Assembly: GCA_963717705.1 (NCBI GenBank)
Contig: CAVQWT010000002.1
Span: 434,001 to 498,000, forward strand
Origin: CAVQWT01 sp963717705
GTDB lineage: Bacteria > Pseudomonadota > Gammaproteobacteria > Burkholderiales > Casimicrobiaceae
DNA length: 64,000 nucleotides
Reading direction: 5' to 3'
The translations under genes were made by a program, and so were the position numbers. The notes under the pieces are model-generated. The model was not told where the DNA came from. It did not search any database and was given only the letters and a program-made list of their open reading frames with translations. Numbering within the stretch: the first letter of the stretch is position 1; every line of letters starts with the position of its first letter. Positions 16,159 to 26,145 of the stretch are shown here, piece by piece.

Positions 16159-16587
16159 GCCAAGGACCCCAGAGACGACTCGCGCAGGATGCCTATGCTA
16201 CGTCAGTGGCGGGGCCACCACTAGCCGCCGCCCTCGAATGGCAGATCCTTGCCCGCGGGGGACAATCCCGCTCGGCCGCCGCAATCGGCCTTTGGCCGGG
16301 ACTACACCTCCCTCCGCATTGCGGAGCCCTGCGAGGAGCGGCAGCCGACGGTGATTCACGTTCGGAGCAAGATGCCCGGCCGCCTCGGGCCATCCGGCCG
16401 GACTTGCCGAACGAGGTCAGCGGGCGCACGCTTCACTGCTTGTCGGCTTGGGGGCGCAGCTGCCGGGGTGGTCGCGCGACCCCGACCGGGCCGGGCCGAC
16501 GTCATCGCTCGCGGGGGCCAGAATCTTTGGGTGTACCCGGCGCCGGCACATCGATTGGCTCTCTCGACTGCGACGCTACGTCGGCTA
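16159..16587. other. intergenic region upstream of YihY/BrkB
   Basis: About 430 bases between divergent genes. The YihY frame stays open across it (back to 16249), but the translated part is low-complexity and unlike the family, so I treat it as non-coding. No clear promoter boxes seen. Confidence 0.45.
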
Positions 16588-17487
16588 ATGTCCGGAATCC
16601 GCAACCCTGCATCGTCCGTCCTGAAGCGGCCCGGCGCGTTCGCGATGCGGGTGCTGCGCAGCTTCCGCGCCAACCAGGGCTACCTGCTCGCCGGCGCGGT
16701 CGCGTACAACACGCTGCTGTCGATGCTGCCGCTGCTGATCCTGATCCTGATCGTGACGGCCAACTTCGTCGAGGAATCGGCGCTGCGGTCCACGCTCGGC
16801 CACTACCTCGAGTGGATCGTGCCCGGGCAGGCGGAGGCGATCATGGGCGAGCTCGCGCTCTTCCTCGAGCATCGCCACGTCGTCGGCTGGGTGCTGGTCG
16901 GCACGCTGCTGTTCTTCAGCTCGCTCGCCTTCTCGGTGCTCGAGAACGCGATGTCGGTCATCTTCTACCACCGCGTCGCGATCCGGCGGCGGTCGCTGCT
17001 GGTGTCGCTGCTGATCCCGTTCATCTGGATATTCTTCCTCGCGCTGGGCTCGCTGATCGTGACTTTCGTGTCCGGAGCGCTGCAGGCGATGGGCCAGGAG
17101 AGCGTCGAGATCCTCGGCCGCACCCGGTCGCTGGGCGGGCTGTCGCGGCTGCTGCTCTATCTCATCGGCGTGGCCGGCGAGATCATCGTGCTGACGTCGA
17201 TCTACATGGTGATGCCGGTGGGGCGCCCGTCGTGGCGCCACGCGCTCGTCGGCGGCGTCACTGCCGCGCTGCTGTGGGAAGTCACCCGCCACACGCTGGT
17301 GTGGTACTTCTCGACGATGTCGCAGGTCAAGATCGTCTACGGGTCGCTCACCACGGCGATCGTGGTGCTGCTCAGCCTGGAGATCGCGGCGATGGTGCTG
17401 CTGCTGGGCGCGCAGGTGATCGCAGAATTCGAGCGCACCCGCGCCGGGCGCGTTCGCGGTAAGCCGCAACCGATGCGGACGGATTAG
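16588..17487 (+). CDS. YihY/virulence factor BrkB family membrane protein
   Basis: 299 residues from the ATG at 16588; earlier in-frame starts add a non-conserved stretch. The family signature AxNQGYLLAGAVAYNTLLSMLPL (written here from FRANQGYLLAG) is at about 30-50, followed by six transmembrane segments, with the conserved YxxMPxGxPxWRHALVGG and QVKIVYGSLTTAIVVLLSLE blocks. The protein is an inner-membrane protein of unknown molecular function, once wrongly annotated as RNase BN. The tail is short and basic. The gene stands alone, and a terminator for the next minus-strand gene follows about 80 bases downstream. Confidence 0.9.
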   Translation: MSGIRNPASSVLKRPGAFAMRVLRSFRANQGYLLAGAVAYNTLLSMLPLLILILIVTANFVEESALRSTLGHYLEWIVPGQAEAIMGELALFLEHRHVVGWVLVGTLLFFSSLAFSVLENAMSVIFYHRVAIRRRSLLVSLLIPFIWIFFLALGSLIVTFVSGALQAMGQESVEILGRTRSLGGLSRLLLYLIGVAGEIIVLTSIYMVMPVGRPSWRHALVGGVTAALLWEVTRHTLVWYFSTMSQVKIVYGSLTTAIVVLLSLEIAAMVLLLGAQVIAEFERTRAGRVRGKPQPMRTD

Positions 17488-17565
17488 GCAGAGTCGACCG
17501 GGGCCAGACGCACCGCGGCGCGACGCGCCGGTGCCGCAGTCTCGGCGTCGCCGCGCGCCGGATGT

Positions 17566-17589
17566 GAAAACCCCGCCATCGCGGCGGGG
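17566..17589 (-). terminator. intrinsic terminator (minus strand)
   Basis: A 7-bp GC stem (17571-17577 pairing with 17583-17589) with a 5-base loop, followed on the minus strand by TTTTC. It lies about 50 bases past the stop of the minus-strand repeat protein at 17638. Confidence 0.6.
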
Positions 17590-17637
17590 TCGGTGCGCGG
17601 AAAGTTGCGCCGCGCGGCAAGCGGATCAAGGGACCCG

Positions 17638-18591
17638 TTACGGAGTGTTGTTCTTGTTGTTCCCAATCGTCCCGACGTTGCTGTCGCAAATGCCGACAGG
17701 GAAGTCGGGGTCGCTGAGGTCGGCCGCACCGTTGCAGGAACGGTTGCCGATCACGCTGGGGCTGTTGGTGCCAGAGAAGCCAGCATTCTCACAGGCGTAG
17801 CTTCCATTGCACGACTGGTTGCCGATGACGCTGGTGGCGCCGAACGTCCCGGCGAACAAACAACTTCTCAAATCGTTGCAGGATCCGTTGCCGATGCGGC
17901 TGATGCTGCCGGCCTCCTGGGCGATGTCGAAGCAGGAAAGCCGACCGTTGCAGGAGTCGTTGCCGACCACGCCAATGCCACCGCTCTGCCCCCCGAAGGT
18001 GCAGGCCGCGCGGCCGCTGCACGAATGGTTGCCGACGACGAAGCTGCCCGAAGGCCCGGCAGCGACGAACAAGCAGGCAACCGCCCCGTCGTTGCAGGCG
18101 CTGTTGCCGATGCGGGCGCTGCCGCCAAGGGCTCCCACGCCATAGCAGACTCCAAAAGGTTCGCCCAGTTGATCGTCAGCGGGTCCGTTGCAGGAGTCGT
18201 TGCCGATGTCGCCGGTACCTGCGGTGGACCCAGCGAAGTTGCAGCCGAAGTCCCCGTTGCAGGATCCGTTGCCGATGACGGCACGGCCACCGAGCTCTCC
18301 GGCTCCGGCGCACGCATTGTCCGCGTTACATGAGCCGTTGCCGATGCGGACGCCGTTGCCGAGGAGAAGGCATGCCCCGATGACGTTGCACGAATGATGC
18401 CCGATGACGACGCCGCCGCCGTCGCCCTCGAAGCTGCAGAAAGCGTTTCCGGAGGGCGGCACGGCCACGCCGCCGCAGGATGACGGTGCGATGCTCGGTC
18501 CTGCCGGCGGCTTGGCGGCGAGATTGCCTGCTGCGAGCAGCAAAGCGGTCACTGCGGCGATGCATCCCAGGTTGCTCAGACGGACTTTCAT
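17638..18591 (-). CDS. secreted Cys-rich IGNxSCNG repeat protein
   Basis: 317 residues. A signal peptide (about residues 1-25, ending NLAA) is followed by ten tandem units of about 22-30 residues centred on (I/V)GNxSCNG...C, plus an eleventh degenerate unit IGNNKNN at the end. Each unit carries two Cys, the first in SCN and the second 5-12 residues later. The regular spacing suggests a stacked solenoid (beta-helix-like) with Cys ladders or inter-turn disulfides. A perfect ribosome site (GGGAGGAAACC) precedes the ATG. Similar SCNG repeat proteins exist as hypothetical proteins in unrelated bacteria; no function is known to me. It is monocistronic with its own terminator. Confidence 0.75.
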   Translation of the reverse strand: MKVRLSNLGCIAAVTALLLAAGNLAAKPPAGPSIAPSSCGGVAVPPSGNAFCSFEGDGGGVVIGHHSCNVIGACLLLGNGVRIGNGSCNADNACAGAGELGGRAVIGNGSCNGDFGCNFAGSTAGTGDIGNDSCNGPADDQLGEPFGVCYGVGALGGSARIGNSACNDGAVACLFVAAGPSGSFVVGNHSCSGRAACTFGGQSGGIGVVGNDSCNGRLSCFDIAQEAGSISRIGNGSCNDLRSCLFAGTFGATSVIGNQSCNGSYACENAGFSGTNSPSVIGNRSCNGAADLSDPDFPVGICDSNVGTIGNNKNNTP

Positions 18592-18763
18592 GGTTTCCTC
18601 CCTGAATTGACAGACCGATTCAGCGGCTGGTGCCGCCGAATGCGTTGAAAGCGCGCGCCGTGCGGCGACGCAAGCCGCCGCGCGGCGAGAGCAACGCGCC
18701 TGACAGGCTGGTCCAAAGGGTGGAGGGGTGCGGCCGGATCAGGCCGTCACACGCGCCCAGAGG

Positions 18764-19445
18764 CTACGGCAGAAGCAATCGCGGGAAGCCGTCGCTCCAG
18801 TCAGCGGATCCCGCAATCGAAAACACGATGCGCCAACGGTTGGCAAACAGCGTGGGCAGGTGATCGAAGTCCGTGCACGCCGGGACGGGCGCGTCCACGC
18901 CCTTCAGCGTCTCCAGGGCTTCAATCGAGGGCGGCGCAGATGTCGGTCGACTTCCCGTTGAACGACTTGATGGTGCTGACGTTGGTGTCGTTATCGGTCG
19001 TGTAGACGAGTCGTCCGACATACAACGTCGTCGACGGCCCGGCCGGCACGTCGGTCGGAAGCAGCCACACCAGGACGTGCCCGGTGATGGTCTGCGTAGT
19101 CGTCTTCCCGTCGAAGCCCGTCACCTGGGCTGAAAATCCGTAGGCTTTCAGCGAGATCGCGGCCTCGGTGTCCATGTTCGTCAGGGTCATCAACGACCCC
19201 TTGCCGGCAATCAGCAGCCGCACGAGATTGTCGTTCTTGTCGACGAACGCCTTGAGGTGGTAATTGCTCCCGCTGTTTTCCAGCCTGAGCGGAAAGTCAC
19301 AGGCTTCCCCGGCCGGGATATCCAGCACGGGGTCCGGCTCGATCGGAATGGGCGGAGCCGCGGCCCCCGGGGCTGAGAAACCCATTGCGGCAGCCATCAT
19401 GCATGCCGACAGAACACGGATTGTTTGGGTGCCTGGATTGTTCAT
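18764..19445 (-). CDS. secreted hypothetical protein, frameshifted near its end
   Basis: The ATG at 19445 has GGAGA at good spacing; an earlier in-frame ATG (19496) would put a non-signal stretch in front. A signal peptide (RVLSACMMAAAMGFSAPGAAA) is followed by a beta-rich domain (DFPLRLENSGSNYHLKAFVD, FSAQVTGFDGKTTTQTITGH, TLYVGRLVYTTD). The frame stops at 18921 after DICAALD. Deleting one C from the run at 18929-18931 restores a longer frame ending LPTLFANRWRIVFSIAG and then SADWSDGFPRLLLP at 18764, which looks like genuine protein. The true product is probably about 226 residues. No family recognised. Confidence 0.6.
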
Positions 19446-19729
19446 GCCGTTCTCCATGGGAATGGCGGACCAAGCGTGGCCGCTCGATGTCGCCAAGGTG
19501 GATGCCTGCCCGTCCGCGCGCGCGTGAACAGTCCCTCGCGACCGGCTGAACCACGGTTGCGGCGGGTTTCGGTGCAGGTGCGACCCGCGTGGCTATCGCA
19601 TCGCGGTTGAAGCGATGGGCCGGGGGTGTAGGGGTGACACGGCGTTCGTGTCAGGCGCGCCGGCGGCTTGGGGCCTGGAATCCTGCGTGGCCCGGGAAGA
19701 CGATCGGGCGATCACGCAGATAGGGCCGA

Positions 19730-19757
19730 CGTATATCCCTATCGCAAACAATGTCAA
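19730..19757 (-). promoter_or_regulatory. candidate sigma70 promoter (minus strand)
   Basis: Reading the minus strand, a perfect TTGACA (19757-19752) is followed after 16 bases by TATACG (19735-19730). It would start a transcript about 275 bases upstream of the secreted protein gene at 18764-19445, leaving a long leader, or a separate small RNA. Confidence 0.4.
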
Positions 19758-19835
19758 GGCGCGGTGCACCAAATCCCGGTTCCGCACGAACGACCCGCGC
19801 CCACGCAGTCGGGGACGCGAGGCGCACGCATCCGT

Positions 19836-19881
19836 GGCGCGTGGGCGTGCCGCATCGCTGCGGCAACCACGCGCCTTTTTT
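19836..19881 (+). terminator. strong intrinsic terminator without an obvious upstream gene
   Basis: An outer 9-bp stem (19836-19844 with 19867-19875) encloses a second 6-bp hairpin (19849-19854 with 19859-19864) and is followed by six T. It sits about 120 bases before the ATG at 20000, so it could be a leader attenuator for that gene or the end of a small RNA. Confidence 0.65.
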
Positions 19882-19999
19882 GTCCAACCGTTGTCCAGGT
19901 AAAACGTCGAACCTCCGACGTGCGGCCCGGGTCCATGTTGCACTGGCGAAAAAATTTCGGATCGCCCAGTGCACGTCCCACCACTCACAGGAGAAGCAG

Positions 20000-20587
20000 A
20001 TGTTTGCCACGAGGATTCGCACCGCCGCCGTCGCCGCAGCCATCGCCGTGTCCATGGCCGCCCCGCTCGCCTCGGCGTCGCCGACCGCCCAGATCAACAG
20101 CGGCTACACGCTGGTCGAACTCGCGCCGTCATTCGTCGGCGCCCTGACCTCTCTGGGTGTCGCGCCTTCCAAGGTTCTTCCCGGCACGCTGCACCAGCGC
20201 ATCGCGTTGTTCCCGATCACCGGAGGCCGGCTGGACGCGTCCAACGCCAAGGGCGAAGTGCCGCATTCCGGCGGCCTGAAGCTGACCTCGGCGACGACCC
20301 AGGTCATCATCTCGGACTTCGTCATCGACACCACGGCGTCGCCGAAACTCACCGGAATCGTCACGGCCAACGGGTCGATCGTCGGCCGCATCCCCCTGTT
20401 CAACCTCGCGCTGCCGCCGCTGTCGCTGCCGCTCACCCTGCCGCCCAGCCCCGAGCAACTGCTGATCGAGGGCAACCGCGTCACGCTCACCGCGGAAGCC
20501 GCGACGGCGCTCAACGGCGCCTTCGGCGTCACCGCGTTCACGCCCGGCTTCAACATCGGCATCGCCTCGGTATACGCCAACTACTGA
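20000..20587 (+). CDS. secreted hypothetical protein, HtaA-like
   Basis: 195 residues from the ATG at 20000, which has CAGGAGA at ideal spacing. A signal peptide (RTAAVAAAIAVSMAAPLASA, cleavage ASA|SP) is followed by a beta-rich domain. The C-terminal block RVTLTAEAATALNGAFG then VTAFTPGFNIGIASV resembles the end of HtaA-type domains, which in actinobacteria bind haem, but the resemblance is only in this block and there is no obvious haem ligand. Function unknown. It is preceded by the hairpin-T6 element at 19836-19881, which could control its expression by premature termination. Confidence 0.6.
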   Translation: MFATRIRTAAVAAAIAVSMAAPLASASPTAQINSGYTLVELAPSFVGALTSLGVAPSKVLPGTLHQRIALFPITGGRLDASNAKGEVPHSGGLKLTSATTQVIISDFVIDTTASPKLTGIVTANGSIVGRIPLFNLALPPLSLPLTLPPSPEQLLIEGNRVTLTAEAATALNGAFGVTAFTPGFNIGIASVYANY

Positions 20588-20665
20588 GCATAGCCGGCGT
20601 GCCGCGGGCTGCGGTCGGCGCCATGGCTCGACTCTCACGGAGTCGCCATGCGCCGGGCCGCGGCC

Positions 20666-22570
20666 CTACCGCAGCGTCCGCGCGCCGCCGAACAGCGTCG
20701 CCGACGACTGCAACGCCTGCGCCGACGCGCCGAACGCGGCCGCGGCCAGCACGGTGTCGGCCGCGCCCGCGCCGATGCCGGTGAAGACGCCGGCGTGGCC
20801 GTACTGGTAGGCGAAGTCGCCGCCGAACGCCGCGGTGTCGCTGCCGCCCTGGTGCACCGACGCCAGCGCCGAAGCGACGCTCCAGTGCGACAGCGTCGGC
20901 GTGACCGCGCGCGCGGCGTCGTAACGCGACACCAGCCCGGCGAAGTCGAAGCGCTCGAGGCGCCGGTTGCGCAGCGGATCGGTCGAGCCCGCTGAGTAGT
21001 CGGTCGACGCGTCGATGACCATCTGCAGCGTCACCACGTGCCGGTTCGCGGTGGTCAGGTACCAGTCCTTCAGCGTCACCTGCTCGCCGACGCCGGTCTC
21101 GACGACGAGGTCGTTGCCGGTCCGCGTGAGCGCGACGTCGGCGTAGCGGATGCCCTTGCCCAGCGACAGCGTGTTGTCGGCGCCGGTGCTGGCGTTGACG
21201 ATGTCGGCACCGTCGCCGCGGTTGAACCCGATGACGTCGGCGCCGGAGCCCACCGTCAGCGTGTCGTTGCCGGCGCCACCGGCGAAGAACTCTGCGCCGC
21301 TGCCGCCGGTCAGACCGTCGGCGCCCGCGCCGCCGTGCAGGAAGTTGTTGCCGACGGTGTCGGTCAGCGTGTCGTTGCCGTCGCCTCCCTGCATCAGGTC
21401 GCGGCCGTTGCCGCCCTGCAGGAGGTCGTTGCCCAGATCGCCCCACAGCAGGTCCTGGCCGTCGCCGCCGGCGAGCGTGTTGGCCGCGGCGTTGCCCTGC
21501 AGCCAGTTGTCGAGCGCGTTGCCGGTGCCGTTGATCGCCCCCGTGCCGGTGAGGGTCAGCAGCTCCACGTTCGCCGCCAGCGTCGCCGTCACCGTAGCCT
21601 TCACGAGGTCGGTGCCGGCGCCCGCAGCCTCGGTGACGACGTCGCCGGCGTTGTCGACCGTGTAGGTGTCGTCACCGTTGCCGCCACGCAGCGCGTCCGC
21701 CCCGGCGCCGCCGTCGAGCGTGTCGTTGCCGTCGAGGCCGGTCAGCGTGTTGGCGGCCGCGTTGCCCTTGAGCACGTTGGCGCCGGCGTTGCCGGTCCCG
21801 GCAATCGCACCGGATCCGGTCAGCGTCAGGTTTTCGAGATCGGCGCCGAGCGTGAATGCGATCGAGCTCGACACGGTGTCGGTGCCCTCGCCCGCGATCT
21901 CGGTGACGACGTCGCCGGCGTTGTCGACGACGTAGCTGTCGTTGCCGGCGCCGCCGCGCAGCACGTCCGCGCCTGCCTTGCCGTCGAGCGCGTTGGCGGC
22001 GGCGTTGCCGACGATGATGTTGGGCAGCGCGTTGCCGGTGCCGTTGATCGCCGCCGTCCCGGTGAGCGTCAGCGCATCGACGTTCGCGGCAAGGGTCAGC
22101 GCGACCGGGCTGTCGACCGCATCCCAGCCTTCGCCTGCCAGCTCGACGACGGCGTCGGCTGCGGTGTCGACGATGTAGCGGTCGTCGCCCGCGCCGCCGC
22201 GCAGGGTGTCGACGCCGGTTCCGCCGTCGAGCAGATCGTTGCCGTCGTAGCCGTTCAGCGTGTCGGTGCCCGCGTAGCCGTAGAGCCGGTCGTCGCCCCA
22301 GCCGCCTTCGAGCAGGTCGTCGCCGTCGGTGCCGTGGCGCGAGTACAGGCGGTCCTGGATTGCCGCGTGGGTCCACACGGTGCCGTCGCCGAAGCGGATT
22401 TCCAGCGGATGCGCGGCGTCGCCGTAGTCGTAGAGGTCGAGGCCGTCGGCGTCGCCGTTGGCGCGCAGCTGCAGCACCGTCGACCCCCATTCGTCGACGA
22501 CGCGCGCGAGGCCGAGGTCGGCGGGGGCGATGGCTGCGTCGACGGTCACGACCGTGGTCTCGCCGGCAGC
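20666..22570 (-). CDS. giant lipase-RTX protein, segment 4 (C-terminal RTX and secretion end)
   Basis: The last of four frame segments of one gene running from 28900 to 20666. It begins at VTVDAAIAPADLGLARVVDEWG and contains a series of hemolysin-type Ca2+-binding nonapeptides (GGxGxDxxx) alternating with GTGNALDNxLxGNAAANTLxG and DVVTEAAGAGTDxVKATVTATLAANVExLTLTG units. It closes with a non-repetitive end (STDYSAGSTDPLRN, then LSHWSVASALASVHQGGSDTAAFG and GGARTLR) of the sort recognised by type I secretion systems. The frame break to segment 3 lies at 22564-22572, where removing one base restores SDPLG(A)GETTVVTV. No ABC/HlyD/TolC secretion genes are in the window. Confidence 0.8.
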   Translation of the reverse strand, partial: AAGETTVVTVDAAIAPADLGLARVVDEWGSTVLQLRANGDADGLDLYDYGDAAHPLEIRFGDGTVWTHAAIQDRLYSRHGTDGDDLLEGGWGDDRLYGYAGTDTLNGYDGNDLLDGGTGVDTLRGGAGDDRYIVDTAADAVVELAGEGWDAVDSPVALTLAANVDALTLTGTAAINGTGNALPNIIVGNAAANALDGKAGADVLRGGAGNDSYVVDNAGDVVTEIAGEGTDTVSSSIAFTLGADLENLTLTGSGAIAGTGNAGANVLKGNAAANTLTGLDGNDTLDGGAGADALRGGNGDDTYTVDNAGDVVTEAAGAGTDLVKATVTATLAANVELLTLTGTGAINGTGNALDNWLQGNAAANTLAGGDGQDLLWGDLGNDLLQGGNGRDLMQGGDGNDTLTDTVGNNFLHGGAGADGLTGGSGAEFFAGGAGNDTLTVGSGADVIGFNRGDGADIVNASTGADNTLSLGKGIRYADVALTRTGNDLVVETGVGEQVTLKDWYLTTANRHVVTLQMVIDASTDYSAGSTDPLRNRRLERFDFAGLVSRYDAARAVTPTLSHWSVASALASVHQGGSDTAAFGGDFAYQYGHAGVFTGIGAGAADTVLAAAAFGASAQALQSSATLFGGARTLR

Positions 22571-25500
22571 CCAGCGGATCGGAGACGACGTCGATGCCGC
22601 CGCCGGACTGCAGAACGTACGTGTCGTTGCCGGCACCGCCGTCGAGCGAGTCGTTGCCGCCACCGCCGGTCAGCGTGTCGTTGCCGGCGCCACCTGTAAG
22701 GTAGTCGACGCCGTCGCCGGCGCCGATTCCATCGATCCGGTCGCCGAAGAGCTGGTCGGCGCCGTCGCCGCCGTCGAGGTAGTCGAAGTCGCCGTCGCCG
22801 CCGGCAAGGCGGTCGGACCCCGCGCCGCCGTCGAGCTGGTCGCCATCGGCGCCGCCGTCGAGCTCGTCGTCGCCGGCATCGCCGTAAAGGTAGTCCAGCG
22901 CCGCGCCGCCGGCCAGCCGGTCCGCGCCGTCGTCGCCGTGCAGCACGTCGGCGTCATCTCCGCCGTCGAGCCCATCGTCGCCCGCGCCGCCCCGGAGCTG
23001 GTCGCGGCCGGCGCCGCCGTTCAGCGTGTCGGCGCCGTCGTCGCCGAAGACCCGGTCGTCGCCGGCGCCGCCGCGCAGGGTGTCGTTGCCGCCCCTGCCG
23101 TAGAGAAAATCGTCGCCCTCGAGCGCATCGAGGGTGTCCGCGGCATCGGTGCCGGTGAGCAGGTCGGCGCCGGACGTCGGGACGCTGGAGCGGCTCGCCG
23201 CCAGCTGCGCGTTGAACTCGGTGCGGCTGACCACGGTGCCGTCGGCGAAGCGCAGCTCGGCGCCCTGGGCGAGATGGACGCGATCGCTGCCGCCGGCCAC
23301 CGACAGCCAGCCATCGCGCAGCGACACGTCGGCCGGGGCGATGGATGCGTCGAAGACCACGCGGTACAGGGAGTCCGCATCGGTCACCTGGTCCTGCCCG
23401 AAGCCGCGTGCGAGCAGGACCTCGTCGAGGCCGGCTCCTCCTTCGAGCAGGTCGTCGCCTGCGCCGCCGACCAGCGTGTCGTTGCCGGCGCCCCCGGCGA
23501 GCGTGTCGTCGCCCATCCCGCCGGTCAGCCGGTTGGCCGACGCATTGCCGGTGACGATGTCGTCGCGCAGGTCGCCTTCGTAGTCGGACGCACCGAGGTC
23601 GTCACCGAACGCGAGGCCCTCGACGTTGGCCGGCAGGTCTTCCGGCGTGTAGGTGCGCGTGCCGGCGCCGTTGAGCTCGAGAGTATCGATGCCTTCTCCG
23701 GCACGCTCGACGACGACGTCGTTGGTGCCGGCGCGGTAGCGATCGTTGCCGCGCCCGCCTTCCAGCGTGTTGACCGCAGTGTTGGCCACGCCGTCGAGGG
23801 TGTTGGCGAGGTCGTTGCCGGTGCCGTCGATGGCGTCGGCGCCGGTGAGCGTGAGAATCTCGACGTGTTCCGGCAGAACGTAGCTGACGGAGGCCCGGAT
23901 CTCGTCGGCCGCCGGACTCAATCCGTGCGCGGCGTCGCTGCCGCGATCGACGACGCGGTCGCGCACGTTGTCGACGATGAAGACGTCGATGCCGTCGAAG
24001 CCGATCATGGTGTCGGCACCGGCGCCGCCGTCGATGACGTTGTGCGGGCCGGCGCCCATCCAGTCCCGGCGAAAGCCTTCGATGGTGTTGTCGAGCGCGT
24101 TGCCGGTGCGGTAGCGCGTCTGTGCCGGGTACGACGTCCCGCCTTCGTCGCTGCGCAGGTTCTCGACGTTTGCCGGCAGCGTGTAGTTGATCCAGCTGGC
24201 GCCCGCGAGCACGACAGTATCGCTGCCCGCGTCCGGGGCCTCGACCACCTGGCCGCCGATGTCGGGCCGCAGCCAGTAGGTGTCGTCGCCCGGGCCGCCG
24301 GACATCACCGCGTAGCCCGCTTCGCCGCCGCCGGCCGAGGTGACGGACGTTCCGGATGCATTGAGGTACGTGCCCGGACCGTTGAACGTGTTGTTCCCGG
24401 CGTTGCCGTCGAGGTAGCTGACCGGATTGCCGGCGTTGGCCCATGCCGACAGGTCGACAAAGCCGGTCAGCGCCAGGCGCTCGACGTTCGGCCGCAGCGC
24501 GTAGCTCACCGACGACCGGATGACGTCGCTGCCGCCCCCGGCGGACTCGGTAACGGCGTCGCCGGCGTCGTCGACGGTGAAGGTGTCGTTGGCGGTGGTG
24601 CCGGTCATCGCATTCGGCGCGCCCGCCACGGTGCGCGTCGCGATGGCCGTCGCATCCCAGACCGTGCCGTCGGCGAACCGGATCGCCTCGATCCGGCGGT
24701 CGGCGTACCAGGTCTCCCACTTGCCGGTGAGCGGGTTGAGCGTCGCCTCGGTGGTGTTGAAGTGGCCCTTCACCCGCAGCTGCGCCTGCGTCTGGCCGAT
24801 CGCGAGGACGAGGTCGGCGCTGTCGCGGTGCAGCGTCACGTCGGCCGGTGCGGTGCCGGGTGCCAGCGCAACGGTGTCGGCTTCCGACACGGGGGTCGGC
24901 GCCGTCACGCTCTCCTCGATGGTGTCACGCCCCGAGGCGCGGGAGAACGCGTAGCTGTCCTGGCCCGGGCCGCCCCTGAGCGCATCGTTGCCGCCGCGGC
25001 CGTCGAGCGAGTCGTTGCCGCTGCCGCCGTCGAGCGCATCGTCGCCGGCGCTCCCCGTCAGCGTGTCGTTACCCGCATAGCCATACTGCTGCTCGGCTCC
25101 GGTTACCGCGACCAGACGATCGTCGCCTGCGGTGCCGTGGTGGCCGCGCCAGACCGTGGCGGCCGCGACCGAGAGCGACGACGCGGGCGGTTCGGCGTCG
25201 TGCTGCGCGCGCAGTTGCGCCAGGCTCAGCGTCGCGCCGCCCTCGAAGGCGAAGCTGAAGCCGGTGGCGCCGTCGGCCAGCGCATCGAGCAGCGTGACCC
25301 GCTGCCCGACGCCCAGCTCCAGCACCAGATGGCTGGCGTTGCCGGACTCGTCGATGCCGTCGCGAAGACGCAGGTCGCCGGCCGCGATGCCGGCGCCGAA
25401 AGCGACGATGTTGGCGCCACCGTCGTCGGCGATCTGGACCTCGCCCGCCTCTCCGTTGACCAGATACCGGTCGTTGCCGGCGCCGCCCGCGAGCAGGTCG

Positions 25501-26145
25501 CGGCCGCCGCCGCCGGCCAGCGTGTCGTCGCCGTCGTCACCCCACAGCGCGTCGTCGCCGGAACCCCCGTCGAGGCGATCGTCGCCCGCGCCGCCGGAGA
25601 GCACGTCGGAGGAATCGCCGCCTGTGAGCCGGTCGTCGTCGTCCTGGCCCCACAGCTGGTCGCCGCCGTCGCCGCCTTCTATCGCATCCCTGCCGGCGCC
25701 ACCGACGAGCTGATCGTCGCCGTCGCCACCGGCCAGCGCGTCGTCCCCCGCGGCGCCTAACAGCGTGTCGTTGCCGCCACCCGCGTCGAGCGAATCTCCG
25801 CCGTCGCCGCCGTCGAGATAATCGTCGCCGTCGTCGCCCGTGAGCGTGTCGTCGCCGGCATCGCCCCACAACCGGTCGGCCGAGAGTCCGCCGTCGAGCG
25901 CATCGGTCCCGGCACCGCCCTGCAGTTCGTCGACGCCGGCGCCACCTTCCAGCGTGTCGTCGTCGGCGCCGCCGGAGAGCCAGTCGTCGCCGGCGCCTCC
26001 GTCGATGTCGTCGTCACCTTCGCTGCCGAAGAGCGTGTCGGCGTCGGCGCCGCCCTGGATGCGGTCGTTGCCGCCGTCGCCGTCGATCTGGTCCCTGCCC
26101 GCGCCGCCGTCGATGAAGTCGTCGCCGTGATTGGCGAGCGGCGAG
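22571..26145 (-). CDS. giant lipase-RTX protein, segment 3 (RTX arrays)
   Basis: The longest segment, about 1,190 residues of RTX repeats. Long arrays of GGAGxDxLxG/DGGxGxDxLDGG nonapeptides are broken by several haemolysin-adjacent linker domains (FADGTVWDATAIATRT and VHLAQGAELRFADGTVVSRT types), which are repeated modules of large RTX adhesins and enzymes. It is high in Asp and Gly and has no Cys. In Ca2+ such arrays fold into beta-rolls outside the cell. Frame breaks lie at both ends (about 26130-26150 and 22564-22572). The DNA is internally repetitive, so assembly error is a real possibility. Confidence 0.8.

Larger units (their letters stand above)
19446..19999. other. divergent intergenic region with promoter and orphan terminator
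   Basis: About 550 bases without a convincing gene. It holds a candidate minus-strand promoter (19730-19757) and a strong plus-strand hairpin-T6 structure (19836-19881) that has no gene immediately upstream. Confidence 0.5.

Noticed and set aside
22458..25760. Very long plus-strand open frame (about 1,100 codons) opposite the RTX gene
   Set aside because: It is antisense to RTX nonapeptide DNA; the absence of stops follows from the repetitive GC-rich opposite strand, and its protein is a low-complexity Val/Ala/Gly string.
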